From: Nannobrachium achirus
Taxonomy: Eukaryota > Chordata > Actinopteri > Myctophiformes > Myctophidae
Assembly (NCBI GenBank): GCA_963921795.1
Contig: OY997650.1
Span: 920,650-984,649 of the forward strand
DNA length: 64,000 nucleotides
Direction of reading: 5' to 3'
Shown here: piece after piece, positions 52,901-59,662 of the stretch
Layout: the number at the start of each line of letters is the position of its first letter
Numbering within the stretch: the stretch's first letter is position 1
The notes under the pieces: generated by a model
Database searches by the model: none
Told to the model about the DNA's origin: nothing
Seen by the model: only the letters and a program-made list of their open reading frames with translations
Translations under genes and position numbers: made by a program

Positions 52901-54519
52901 CAGCCGGTGGAGCTTTTTGACAGTAAATGCGACCTACGGTCGCAATAAACTCATTTGATGCCCACGACGCGGCTACGCGTCAAACTCTTTTATGTCTCCG
53001 TGTGTCCTCGATGCGTTGGACTGGTCGCGGGGGGTCTTAGAGTAAACTGAACTTTAGAGTACGAGGCTCCCGCCTGTGAAGAGAAACACTCCAATTCCAG
53101 AAGTGCAACTGGGTTTATTTTCCCCTTGGGATAATAAAGGTATCTATCTATCTATCTATCTGGGAATCACGTGACCAGGAAATCCTGTTCCCTTGTAGAG
53201 AGCTGTGTTACACTGCTGCACTAAAGTGCATTTATCTCCTAATCTGACTTTTAAATCACGTTCATGTTTAAAACGTGGCCTTCTCTACCGGCCGTTACAA
53301 AAGCACTGATGCCCGCGATTGTCATTTTACTGTCCCGAGTGAAAGAAAGTACTATCGTGAAAAAAAATCCCGGACATACTCGATTACATTTACTCTGATT
53401 ACTTTTTTCCATGGAGCTGCAGAAAGAGGTAAAATGGCGGGTTTCCATGGCAAGCAACTGCAGATTAAATCTTGATTAATCCTGGGCAGCCGATGTGTTA
53501 ACACTTTGGCCGTCACTGACTCCAAAACACCTCAATTCATTCAACACTTGGCCACGATTGACTGGATAAAGTTTCAATTGGTCTTTTCATTGTTTAATAT
53601 CAGACCGTCTGATAAACCCTGCAGTAATGCAGGGACTCCATATCCCATGATCCTTTGGGAGATGAGGCCACCCGGACATCAGGTTTTCCATTCAGACCAG
53701 AGGTAGAGAATTCAGAAGAGTGGAATCATCTCGGATTCTACTCCCACATTGTGTTGATCGGCAGAAAGACATTATTTTAACGTTTATTTTTATTTTTTTT
53801 ACAACGGACCATAACTAAAGAACAGATCTTTGCTGTTGCATTGTTTCTTCTTCACCAGGTGATCGCTGGATGTTACAAACAGCGTGTACTCATCGTGGTG
53901 ACGCCCCGTGACTTCCGTGGATCCTTCAAAATAAGGTGAAATCCATGAAAGTCGCTGGCAGATCAGCATTTGAATCAGGGAATTGTGTTAAGAAACAAGT
54001 CCAAAAAGGTTTTTTGCAAGAATCGGCCTCATGGTGGCGCTAGAAGAGGGCCATGTGTTAAATGAGGGGTGGAGATTGTGGTTTGACAACAGGGGAAATG
54101 GTGGCAGAGATATGAGTAGGGAAAAAGTGTGACGTGACGTGTGACGGACTGACTGACTGACTGACTGCCGGTGAAGGTTTTGATAGTAACTGCGACCTGA
54201 CGGTCGCAATAAACATGGCCCTAACGCACAACCAAAGCACCCACATTCTGGACGGCCAATCACAAAGCTTCTACATTCTGGACAGGCCAATCACAAACCT
54301 TCTTCTACCTTCTGGACAGCCAATCACAAACCTTCTACATTCTGGACAGCCAATCACAAACCTTCTTCTACATTCTGGACAGCCAATCACAAACCTTCTT
54401 CTACATTCTGGACAGGCCAATCACAAACCTTCGTTGCTGGCAGCGTGGTCCCCGTCTGGGCTGTGTCCGCGGTTCATGTTGGCGATGCGATGGTCAGACA
54501 ACATGGTACAGGACTTCTC
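40869..54519 (-). CDS. gene 2: uncharacterised minus-strand gene with RGG-repeat exon (spliced span, partial)
   Basis: Eight exons, 5' to 3' on the minus strand: 54519-54429, 52528-51282, 50312-50211, 48878-48620, 46507-46304, 45269-45090, 43541-43407 and 40997-40869. All junctions are phase-compatible (0/1, 1/0, 0/0, 0/1, then 1/1 repeatedly). Encoded order: a short exon, an RGG/GTRGGEKEG repeat region, acidic regions, then four modules of the DQSVESRLQQKMTS type shared with gene 1 exons 1-2. Neither a start codon with 5' UTR nor a stop exon was found, so both ends are open. The last four exons could belong to a separate paralogue of gene 1. RGG repeats suggest RNA or nucleic-acid binding (inference). 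Family not recognised. Confidence 0.6.
41037..42240. mobile_element. hAT-like MITE with internal 39-bp minisatellite
   Basis: CAGAGTTCCCCAATAGGCGG...CTAATTGGGGAACCCTG, flanked by GCCTATAG (41029-41036) and ACCTATAG (42241-42248), 7 of 8 matching. Same family as 35742-36198 but expanded from ~0.46 to 1.2 kb by an array of its own right-hand sequence. Half of the shared palindrome is at 41229-41270. Confidence 0.85.
41390..42210. repeat. 39-bp minisatellite inside the MITE, ~21 copies
   Basis: The unit is AATGTTGTGGCCCTCGGCTT plus GGTACCCTAGACATGATTC. A single copy of the same sequence is in the sister element at 36130-36165. The open plus-strand frames are artefacts. Confidence 0.95.
42250..42600. 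other. MITE end and unassigned sequence
   Basis: GGTCCCCGGACCACTGGTTGAGAACCACTGG at the right end is a typical hAT-like terminal sequence. The left end was not found. No exon. Confidence 0.45.
42666..42840. repeat. 39-bp minisatellite
   Basis: Four to five copies of TAACACTGCTTTCACCTGGG plus TTAGGGTTAGAGCTAACTC. Confidence 0.95.
42855..43015. repeat. inverted CCAGTAAGACTCCCTA repeats
   Basis: CATCATTTACCAGTAAGACG and its complement alternate (42862, 42890, 42935, 42985). CCAGTAAGACTCCCTA also occurs at 55958 and 63605, each time directly before the GCGACCGTCAGGTCGC element. Confidence 0.75.
43018..43395. mobile_element. dispersed element with self-palindromic ends GCGACCGTCAGGTCGC
   Basis: The left end GCGACCGTCAGGTCGCA and right end GTGACCTGACGGTCGCA are inverted relative to each other, and each is itself a short hairpin. 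Internal words GGTGGCGCTAGAAGAGGGCC and GGCATGGATCGGGGCAACGG recur at 45040, 47640, 52600, 53990, 55975 and 63620. Non-coding. The right end lies about 12 bp from the gene 2 exon 7 donor. Confidence 0.7.
43407..43541 (-). CDS. gene 2 exon 7: DQSVES module
   Basis: Acceptor CCTTAATTCCAG|ACCAGAG, donor GACATCA|GTGAGT, phase 1/1. DQSVESRLQQKMTSPPQPTS is followed by LQQEAEDEATEDFLDISKYL. A recent duplicate of exon 6, including its flanking intron and the GACGGTCGCA element end. Confidence 0.7.
43715..43860. repeat. 28-bp minisatellite
   Basis: Four copies of GACAAGAAAGAGACACTGGT GTCTACAT. Confidence 0.9.
43874..44912. repeat. 45-bp minisatellite, ~23 copies
   Basis: The unit GGGGCATTAAGGCCACTGTG plus GTCTCAGGTCATGCCATTGG TTTGA varies at only three or four sites. 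A multiple of 3, so one frame stays open for 360 codons, but the array is intronic to gene 2 and has no splice support. Confidence 0.95.
45030..45078. mobile_element. right end of the GCGACCGTCAGGTCGC element
   Basis: GGAGGTTTTGATAGTAACTG TGACCTGACGGTCGCA, 12 bp from the exon 6 donor. Shared with 43350-43395, so the exon 6/7 duplication includes it. Confidence 0.75.
45090..45269 (-). CDS. gene 2 exon 6: double DQSVES module
   Basis: Acceptor TTCATTCCAG|ACCAGAG, donor GACATCA|GTGAGT, phase 1/1, 60 residues. Two DQSVESRLQQKMTSP units, then EPTSTVSLQQEAEDEATEDF. The end repeats LDISKYLDIS, with an internal GACATCA|GTAAAT that could be an alternative donor 15 nt upstream. Confidence 0.7.
45655..46275. 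repeat. 16-bp minisatellite GGGGAACATAGAACCT
   Basis: About 36 copies with A/G variants (TAGAACC/TAGGACC). 16 bp is not a multiple of 3, and the stop-free minus-strand frames yield ~300-codon artefact ORFs. It starts with longer GGTAAGTGGGGAACATAGAA units. Related words occur at 36492-36530 and, inverted, 56120-56340. Confidence 0.95.
46304..46507 (-). CDS. gene 2 exon 5: triple DQSVES module with VKQEPED
   Basis: Acceptor TTGCTTCATCCAG|ACCAGAG, donor GACATCA|GTAAGT, phase 1/1. Three DQSVESRLQQKMTSP-type units, then TSTVSVKQEPEDHVEEE. VKQE fits the SUMO consensus, the same as in gene 1 exons 1 and 2. Confidence 0.75.
46603..47241. mobile_element. hAT-like MITE, TSD TCCTAGGA/CTCTAGGA
   Basis: CAGGGGTTTTCAAAGTGGGT...AAGGTTTGGGAACCCCTG with flanking 8-mers matching at 6 of 8. 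Reverse-orientation relative of 25030-25520. Contains a shared palindrome with a small internal duplication (46882-46934). Confidence 0.75.
47242..47640. other. unassigned; half palindrome at 47286
   Basis: GAGCAGATCTACAAGCTGCAA at 47286. The tandem TAATATGTCAGTCCATCAAC / TAATATGTCAGTACATCAAC pair lies near 47450-47510. No gene. Confidence 0.45.
47640..48110. mobile_element. older copy of the GGTGGCGCTAGAA element
   Basis: Shares GACAGATCCATGT, CGATTTGCGTGATTTT and GGTGGCGCTAGAA with 43018-43395, then GGACGGACGGACGGA near the end. The hairpin termini are not preserved. Confidence 0.55.
48620..48878 (-). CDS. gene 2 exon 4: acidic exon
   Basis: Acceptor TTCTCCCCAG|CATTCT (phase 0), donor GAGGACAG|GTACTG (phase 1), 86 residues. 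HSTYTPVSGRTQYRTEG, then DQEEDPTDSDHMEALELG, then a long E/G run, then RPVLLVSDPSLGGSYITVTL. The final hydrophobic segment is ordered-looking; the middle is disordered. Confidence 0.7.
48900..49395. other. gene 2 intron 3: short repeats only
   Basis: Three copies of GTGTGGTCAGCACCTCACTT ACTTAG at 49209-49285, and SINE-like AGTCGCTTTGGATTAAAAGC GTCTGCTAAATGC at 48909-48945 (a word common in fish dispersed repeats). No exon. Confidence 0.55.
49399..49450. repeat. shared palindrome, diverged copy
   Basis: GTGATCTACAAGCACACAAC...ACACAACGTGAGCTTGTATG. Confidence 0.7.
49450..49935. repeat. GAGTTACAGTAT array with AAGATAAACCCAT spacers
   Basis: Nine blocks of two to three GAGTTACAGTAT units separated by GC[C/T]CTAAGATAAACCCAT. 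Confidence 0.95.
49936..50210 (-). repeat. array containing the exon 3 end/donor region of gene 2
   Basis: Four copies of AAGATGTAGAACAAACCACT GCCTG with (TATAGT)n spacers. The fourth runs into exon 3, so each unit repeats, on the minus strand, CAGGCAGTGGTTTGTTCTAC across the exon end. Confidence 0.85.
50211..50312 (-). CDS. gene 2 exon 3: acidic exon
   Basis: Acceptor CATCCATCTCCAG|GTGGGG, phase 0. VGEEQQSVRPPQTDEGDEDS is followed by EDTEDSEDWEDTQ. The 3' end is ambiguous: either GCA|GTGGTT (weak GT donor, end 50211) or CAG|GCAGTG (GC donor, end 50214). Both keep phase 0. Confidence 0.6.
50320..50810. other. gene 2 intron 2 part, no exon
   Basis: Half palindrome GAAATCTACAAGCTCACAAG at 50492. 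The rest is unassigned. The short ORFs at 50505-50822 have no splice or composition support. Confidence 0.45.
50811..51235. mobile_element. hAT-like MITE, TSD TCGGACGA
   Basis: TAGGGCATTCACGAATAGTG...TATTCCCTGAATGCCCTA with an exact 8-bp duplication TCGGACGA (50803-50810, 51236-51243). It contains TCAAACCTTTTTAGGC-family sequence inverted and a half palindrome with the CATGTAGATCTGC variant (50911-50947). Confidence 0.9.
51282..52528 (-). CDS. gene 2 exon 2: RGG-repeat exon
   Basis: Acceptor TCTTCTCCCCACAG|CC (phase 1), donor ACTGTGGAG|GTGGGA (phase 0), 415 complete codons. SGRSKLALCHVRKGGATVRG leads into ~25 RGGA-type hexapeptides (18-bp unit, 52080-52500), then SSLMRLRSGGMRGGEGGAGG, then ~17 copies of the decapeptide GTRGGEKEGV (30-bp unit, 51410-51935), then GRRGRGVSLPGRG and acidic DSEDTDEDDEETVEV. 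RGG/RG motifs are typical of arginine-methylated RNA-binding regions (family knowledge); function here is inferred. The frame stays open through both arrays, unlike most arrays in this window, and both ends have splice sites. Confidence 0.7.
51410..51935 (-). repeat. 30-bp coding minisatellite
   Basis: GGTCCCTACACCCTCCTTCT plus CTCCTCCCCT on the plus strand, ~17 copies. Units vary at CTACA/CTAGA (V/L) and one CTCC/CATC (G/D). Confidence 0.95.
52060..52500 (-). repeat. 18-bp coding minisatellite (RGGA)
   Basis: GGCTCCACCCCTCACGGT and variants. Insertions such as CATGTTGGCT and TTTAGCT stay multiples of three. Confidence 0.9.
52595..52948. mobile_element. two tandem partial copies of the GCGACCGTCAGGTCGC element
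   Basis: CTTGGAGGTTGTAGTTTGGC AGGCAAGGAGTGTGTGTG occurs at 52600 and 52779, each followed by GGCATGGATCGGG and GGAGATAT. It ends CGACCTACGGTCGCAATAAA. Intronic in gene 2. Confidence 0.65.
52949..53845. other. gene 2 intron 1: LINE tail and unassigned
   Basis: Plus-strand retrotransposon 3' end CCTTGGGATAATAAAGGTAT CTATCTATC at 53115-53160. The rest is not recognised. Confidence 0.45.
53862..53937 (+). CDS. possible isolated exon, strand uncertain
   Basis: Plus strand: TTTCTTCTTCACCAG|GTGATC...AAAATAAG|GTGAAA frames an open VIAGCYKQRVLIVVTPRDFR plus GSFKI. Minus strand: CTTATTTTGAAG|GATCC...CACCTG|GTGAAG frames STEVTGRHHDEYTLFVTSSD. Both look protein-like, and no partner exon fixes the choice. 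The plus acceptor is stronger; the minus reading would lie inside intron 1 of gene 2. Confidence 0.3.
53990..54215. mobile_element. GCGACCGTCAGGTCGC element, partial
   Basis: CAAGAATCGGCCTCATGGTG GCGCTAGAAGAGGGCC ... GCGACCTGACGGTCGCAATAAA, right end intact, left end missing. Confidence 0.7.
54228..54440 (-). repeat. array of the gene 2 exon 1 donor region
   Basis: Six to seven copies of a 27-33-bp unit. On the minus strand each begins GAAG|GTTTGTGATTGGC, identical to the exon 1 end and donor. Confidence 0.9.
54429..54519 (-). CDS. gene 2 exon 1 (first recognised)
   Basis: Acceptor CTGCTCTTCAG|GAGAAG, donor AACGAAG|GTTTGT, phase 0 start and phase 1 end. EKSCTMLSDHRIANMNRGHS then PDGDHAASNE. 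The other two frames have stops. No upstream exon found. Confidence 0.55.
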
Positions 54520-54749
54520 CTGAAGAGCAGAGAGAGATGTTCAAGGTTCAAGTTGTACTTTATCGTTAGGGTCTTTTGTACATAAGAGTAAAACTTGTTT
54601 TTTTGTTGGGCATCCTTACAGACAATGCAGTGGTATGTATAAAATAACAGCAAAACAACAAAAACAACACATCTAAAGATAAAATAATAAGTAATAATAA
54701 GTAATAATGACTTATAGTGAGGTAAAATTAGCAGAAAACCTGTCAAATC

Positions 54750-55381
54750 TGGGAATAAATTCCTTACCAAACAATTTCTTCACCAATGTGTTGGTAAAGG
54801 TATCTAGTAACATATCTAACAAAGATTGAAATTCAACATCCCTAGCAAAATGTTTGACAGCTAGGGTAATTCTGGGTCTCATTCACTTACTATACTCTGT
54901 ACTATAAGGGAAAAAAAATCACTCCCAAAAATATGCTTTAAGTGGGATGTGAGGAGTCTAACTAGGTGTTTTTAATTATTCTGAATCCATTGCAAGCATT
55001 TGTTTTGCACGAAAAACATTCCTTGGGCCAAAAATGGACCCCATACACCTTGTGAAAAGTGATGACTCATCACTAAACCATCGTTTTTTTGCGTCTGATT
55101 TTGGCCCAATGAATGTTTTTCGTGCAAAACAAATGCTAGCAATGGATTCAGAATAATTAAAAACACCTAGTTAGACCCCTAACATGCTACTTAAAGCATA
55201 TTTTTGGGAGTGATTTGTTCCCCTTATAGTACAGAGTATAGTAAGTGAATGAGACCCAGAATTACCCTAGCTGTCAAATATTTTGCTAGGGATGTTGAAT
55301 TTCAATCTTGGTTAGATATGTTACTACACACCTTTACGAACACATTGGTGAAGAAATTGTTTGGTAAGGAATTTATTCCCA
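54750..55381. mobile_element. foldback element with ~290-bp arms
   Basis: The left arm begins GGGAATAAATTCCTTACCAA and runs to about 55043; the right arm (about 55097-55381) is its close complement ending TTGGTAAGGAATTTATTCCC. Spacer about 50 bp. No ORF. Confidence 0.9.
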
Positions 55382-55389
55382 GGGTTTAA

Positions 55390-55960
55390 TTAAAATTCCC
55401 GACTGTTAGGAAAGAAAGAGAGTGCAAAGGGCAAAAGAGCAAAGAGATGACATTGTGTTTCCTTAGTAGCTACTGTACTATAAGTATAAGTATAAGTATA
55501 AGTATAAGTATAAGTATAAGTCATGTTGCCCCCCCCCCCCCCGTTTCTATGGTTTCTTGGGCTGGATATGGCAGCCTGGAACGGTTGTTCAAGTGCAGCT
55601 AGTTAGTAAACGTGCCACAATGAACAATAAATTAACAATAATGCATTGCACCTGTGAAGCTGACCTGCGGAACCTGGGAATATACCATTCTGTCAAGATG
55701 GGGAGAATACAAGTGTGGAGAATATAATTACAATGCCTTGATAAAGTGACCATTTTGTAAAATTTTGCATTTGTAGTTATTTTACTGTAATTTAACAACA
55801 TAATAACCAGCACAGATAGACAAAGAGACATTCATGGATTTATATTTAAAAGTTACTTTTATTTTCCCCCCTGGACCCAGGGTATGGCAGCTCCATACCC
55901 AATTGACGCCCCTGAGCATTCCTGGTCACCATCAATAAGTGCGCCCTGATTTAAACCAGT
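55390..55960. other. short repeats, dispersed element
   Basis: (AGTATA)n at 55477-55518, a C-run at 55529-55541, then sequence matching 39180-39480 in inverted orientation (CCATACCCTGGGTCC family). No gene. Confidence 0.5.
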
Positions 55961-55974
55961 AAGACTCCCTAAAT

Positions 55975-56110
55975 CGGGAGATAAGTGACCGTCAGGTCAC
56001 ATGTATACACCGCTTTGCGTGATTTTACAAAATCTGTAGGAGCAGTGTCCAAAAATCGGCCTGATGGTGGCGCTAAATGGGACAGATCCATGTTCATGAC
56101 GGGGTCATGC
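55975..56110. mobile_element. GCGACCGTCAGGTCGC-type element, left part
   Basis: GTGACCGTCAGGTCACATGT...GATGGTGGCGCTAAATGGGACAGATCC, preceded by CCAGTAAGACTCCCTAAATC. Confidence 0.65.
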
Positions 56111-56111
56111 T

Positions 56112-56340
56112 CAAGCTCCCTCAACCCTATGTTCCCTCAGCCCTATGTTCCCTCAGCCCTATGTTCCCTCACTCCCTAACAATTTTTTTTACCCTATGTT
56201 CCCTCAACCCTATGTTTCCCCCAGCCCTATGTTCCCTCAATTCCAAAATAGACCCTATGTTCCCTCAGCCCTATGTTCCCTCAACCCAGAAATAGACCTT
56301 ATGTTCCCTCAGCCCTATGTTCCCTCAGCCCAAAATAGAC
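56112..56340. repeat. CCCTATGTTCCCTCA minisatellite
   Basis: About 12 copies of a 15-bp unit CCCTATGTTCCCTCA with interruptions. The complement TGAGGGAACATAGGG shares GGAACATAG with the 16-bp array at 45.7 kb. Confidence 0.9.
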
Positions 56341-56344
56341 GGTG

Positions 56345-56770
56345 CCATGGCATTGGTTTGACATCTCATTGTTCCGATGGGCAAGGTCGCGCCATCTGTC
56401 TTGGCCACCAGTCTTGGCCATATATGGATTCTGTTGGTGTGGTTCCCCTAATAGGGCATCATCTGGGGGGTCCACCCATATGTGAACTTTTAATTTATGT
56501 TATCCTTTATTAATATATATCGGACCAGTTACCCATATATGGAGATCCCTGTTACCCATGCATTCACAGATATGGCCTTAATAATGATGACATCAGGGAT
56601 CTCCATATATGGGCATATAAAGAGATTCTGTTACTGTGGTTCCCCTAACAGGACTTCATATGGGAATACCCATATTTGGAGACCACACCGGCCACATACA
56701 ATCCATTTTATGACCATATATGGACCCTGTCTGTAGAACCAGCCACACTGGTTTGACTGACTGACATGTT
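56345..56770. other. dispersed CATATATGGAGATCC repeats
   Basis: CCATATATGG-containing direct and inverted repeats (56417, 56532, 56604) related to 14700-14780 and 57385-57445. No gene. Confidence 0.5.
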
Positions 56771-57352
56771 GGTTATAGTTTACTATAAGGTACAAAGTAA
56801 TACACTTAGTTAATGCTTAACTAACACTTTATTCCTGATTAACTAATACATCAGTTAATCATGAATTCATCATGAAATATCATCAAGTAATGTTGGAATA
56901 GCTATTACTTAACTAACTTAATCTATCAGTAGTTAAGACTATGTTAGTTAATCGTTAGTTAACATCAACCATATTACGGTTGGTTTGTAGATCTGGTTTT
57001 TCTGGACTGGATCAGTCCAATATGGGAGACCCCTGGAAGTTTTAGACCAATCAGTATCACCGGGTCAACGCACTAATCCTACCCGCCTATGACGCACTCA
57101 TCCTGGGCATAGAATTGACCAAAAAGAACGATCTACAAACCATCCATAATATGGTTGATGTTAACTAACTATTAACTAACATAGTCTTAACTACTGATAG
57201 ATTACGTTAGTTAAGTAATAGCTATTCCAACATTACTTGATGATTTTTCATGATGAATTCATGATTACCTGATGTATTAGTTAATCAGGAATAAAGTGTT
57301 AGTTAAGCATTAACTAAGTGTATTACTTTGTACCTTATAGTAAAGTGTTACC
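56768..57352. mobile_element. foldback element with ~225-bp arms
   Basis: TTTACTATAAGGTACAAAGT ... ACTTTGTACCTTATAGTAAA. Arms about 56771-56998 and 57128-57350; spacer about 130 bp. The arm ends facing the spacer are TTTGTAGATCTGG and GATCTACAAACC, echoing the shared palindrome core. Confidence 0.9.
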
Positions 57353-58560
57353 GACATGTTTAGTCTATAGGTTAGACTGACATGTTGGCATTCACGGATA
57401 TGGGCTTAATATTGATGACATCAGGGATTTCCATATGGGCATAAAAGGGTTCAGTTATTGTGTCAACAATAAATGATCAAACAAAGCATTACAGAGACAT
57501 ACAGACATATACGTACTGACAAGATGTGACGGACCCCTCATACTAAACTGCAACCTACGGACGCAAAAATAAACCTGATGTCTGTCTGCCTGTCTGTTAA
57601 AACATATTTTTAACAATATAAAGTCATGTGTTTTTGACATACAGTAGGAGGCATGGCAAAGGGCATGTCATGGCATCGCAAAAAGTACATTTAAGACATC
57701 TCAAAAAGATACAGATGGATTCATGGATAACTTTGAGTGAGTTGGTCATAGGCTAATGAAGAACTGATTCATTTGTGTAAGTCACAAACAGCTGTGTAAC
57801 TTCTAAACAAATGCAAATAGCACCACAAAACACTACGCAAAATAAAACAAGGTTTATGGTTGTGTGTACTCAATGTAGATGAGATGTAATTTCAGTAAAT
57901 AAATGTGTCTTAGAAGATGCCCCACGCCACGATTCTGCAGACCCCCACCTGAAAATATTTTCTGCTTGGGAAGATTTATCAAGATTTATCAAAATGTTTC
58001 AAAAATATCCAATCTACAAGCTCAAAATGGGCTGTAATGGTAACGCATTGTGAGCTTGTAGATCGGCTATTTTTCAAAATAGTGGTAAAATTGATCTTCG
58101 TTTTCCTGTGTACCCCCTGGAACCTCCTAAAGGACCCCTGGGGGTCCCCAGACCACACGTTGAGAACCACTGCTTTAACACTCGCATGAGATTTTGAGGT
58201 GATTTGGGTTTGCTCAGGAAACTCTGAGAAATTTCCCTTTCATGATTTTTCCTTATCATACAAGCAAAGTTTTTTTTTCTACCATTTGAGACGTTTTGTA
58301 AATATGAAATAAAATGTTTTGAGTGTTTCCTGAGCATTCTAATTCCATTTCTAAATCTAAAAAACTGGTCAAAATGGCCTGTTAGTCATGCAAGTGTTAA
58401 AGATATGATTTCAAAAGATGTCAAGCTGACCAGGAATCAATTGAAGATCAGCAATTATTCCCAGCTGCTGTTACAGGTAGATATATAGGTAGCATTAACA
58501 TCAATCAGTTTCACAGCTGTTTTAATTTCAAGTGATGAGAGAAACTATAACTATAATTTA
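57353..58560. other. intergenic, with palindrome 58000-58080
   Basis: A shared-palindrome copy (AATCTACAAGCTCAAAATGG...CATTGTGAGCTTGTAGATCG) sits in a MITE whose right end is GGGGTCCCCAGACCACACGT TGAGAACCACTG at about 58139-58172. The rest unassigned. Confidence 0.55.
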
Positions 58561-58627
58561 ATGTTTCTTAGCTGACCAGGTCAAATCAATTAATTTTGAC
58601 CAATCAGGATAATGTTACTAATGCAAG

Positions 58628-58654
58628 CCAATCAGGGCCTGTGTGGTTTATAAA
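58628..58654 (+). promoter_or_regulatory. core promoter of the MULE gene: CCAAT and TATA boxes
   Basis: CCAAT at 58628-58632 and TATAAA at 58649-58654, about 25 bp upstream of a likely start site near 58680. A second CCAAT is near 58596. The 5' UTR exon that follows ends in a clean donor at 58775. Confidence 0.65.
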
Positions 58655-58679
58655 GCCATGTCACATTTAGAAGGTAATA

Positions 58680-58775
58680 TGCTGGCTGACATCGAAGAGT
58701 GAAGTCAAGAGTGAATTGTTACTGAAGAGGACATCAAGTCTCACTGCATTTTGACCAAGAGTTACACTCAACCAG
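58680..58775 (+). other. 5' UTR exon of the MULE gene (predicted)
   Basis: Non-coding exon ending CTCAACCAG|GTAAAG. It splices to the acceptor at 59662. The start is set from the TATA position only. Confidence 0.55.
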
Positions 58776-58834
58776 GTAAAGTAAAGTAAAAAAATAACAG
58801 CTATGTTTTCTATACACTACATGCATTGTGCAGT

Positions 58835-58938
<104 letters not shown>

Positions 58939-58939
58939 A

Positions 58940-59240
58940 GTAAAAGTATGAAAGTATTGGCATCAATAAGTACTTAAATTACCAAAAGTAAAAGTACTAA
59001 ATGTTTGAAAATAGCAGATCTACAAGATGCGTTGTGAGCTTGCAGATCGGCTATTTTCAAATGACCACCATATAAAATCAGGCTTAAGTGGTATGTTTTA
59101 TAATATTGTAATTTAGATCTGTAAAGTAACTAGTAACTAAAGTTTTCAAATAATTGTAGTGGAGTGAAAGTACAACATTTTTTGATTCGAAATGTAGTGG
59201 AGTAGATGTACTTAGTAAATGTACTTAGATACTTTACACC

Positions 59241-59243
<3 letters not shown>
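58940..59243. mobile_element. MITE of the TTTACACCACTG family with palindrome 59002-59063
   Basis: The right end ACTTAGATACTTTACACCACTG is typical of a common hAT-like family. The centre holds TTTGAAAATAGCAGATCTAC...TGCAGATCGGCTATTTTCAAA, a shortened shared palindrome. The left end merges into the TG run. Confidence 0.6.

Positions 59244-59336
<93 letters not shown>
59244..59336. repeat. (TG)n microsatellite
   Basis: About 92 bp of TG. Confidence 0.95.
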
Positions 59337-59339
<3 letters not shown>

Positions 59340-59662
59340 GTGGTTTTATAACATTTATGCTACTGTATTTAAATAATTCATCATGAATTCATCATTATTG
59401 AAGCAGTATCCATACATTACAGATAATTAGTAAACAGTTATTAACATTTTAACTAGACACTATTAAACAAAAACTGTTAAACTATTAAACTAATGCTTAA
59501 TAGTTTATAGTTGAATCATGTATAACTGTTTGCTAATGCTTAGTAATATTTAAATACTGCCTTCCTAATGATCAAATAATTATGAATTAAGTATTTACTA
59601 ATAATGCTTAACTATTGCTTATTAGTTATTATAAAGTGCTACTGCTTTTTTCCTATTTTCAG

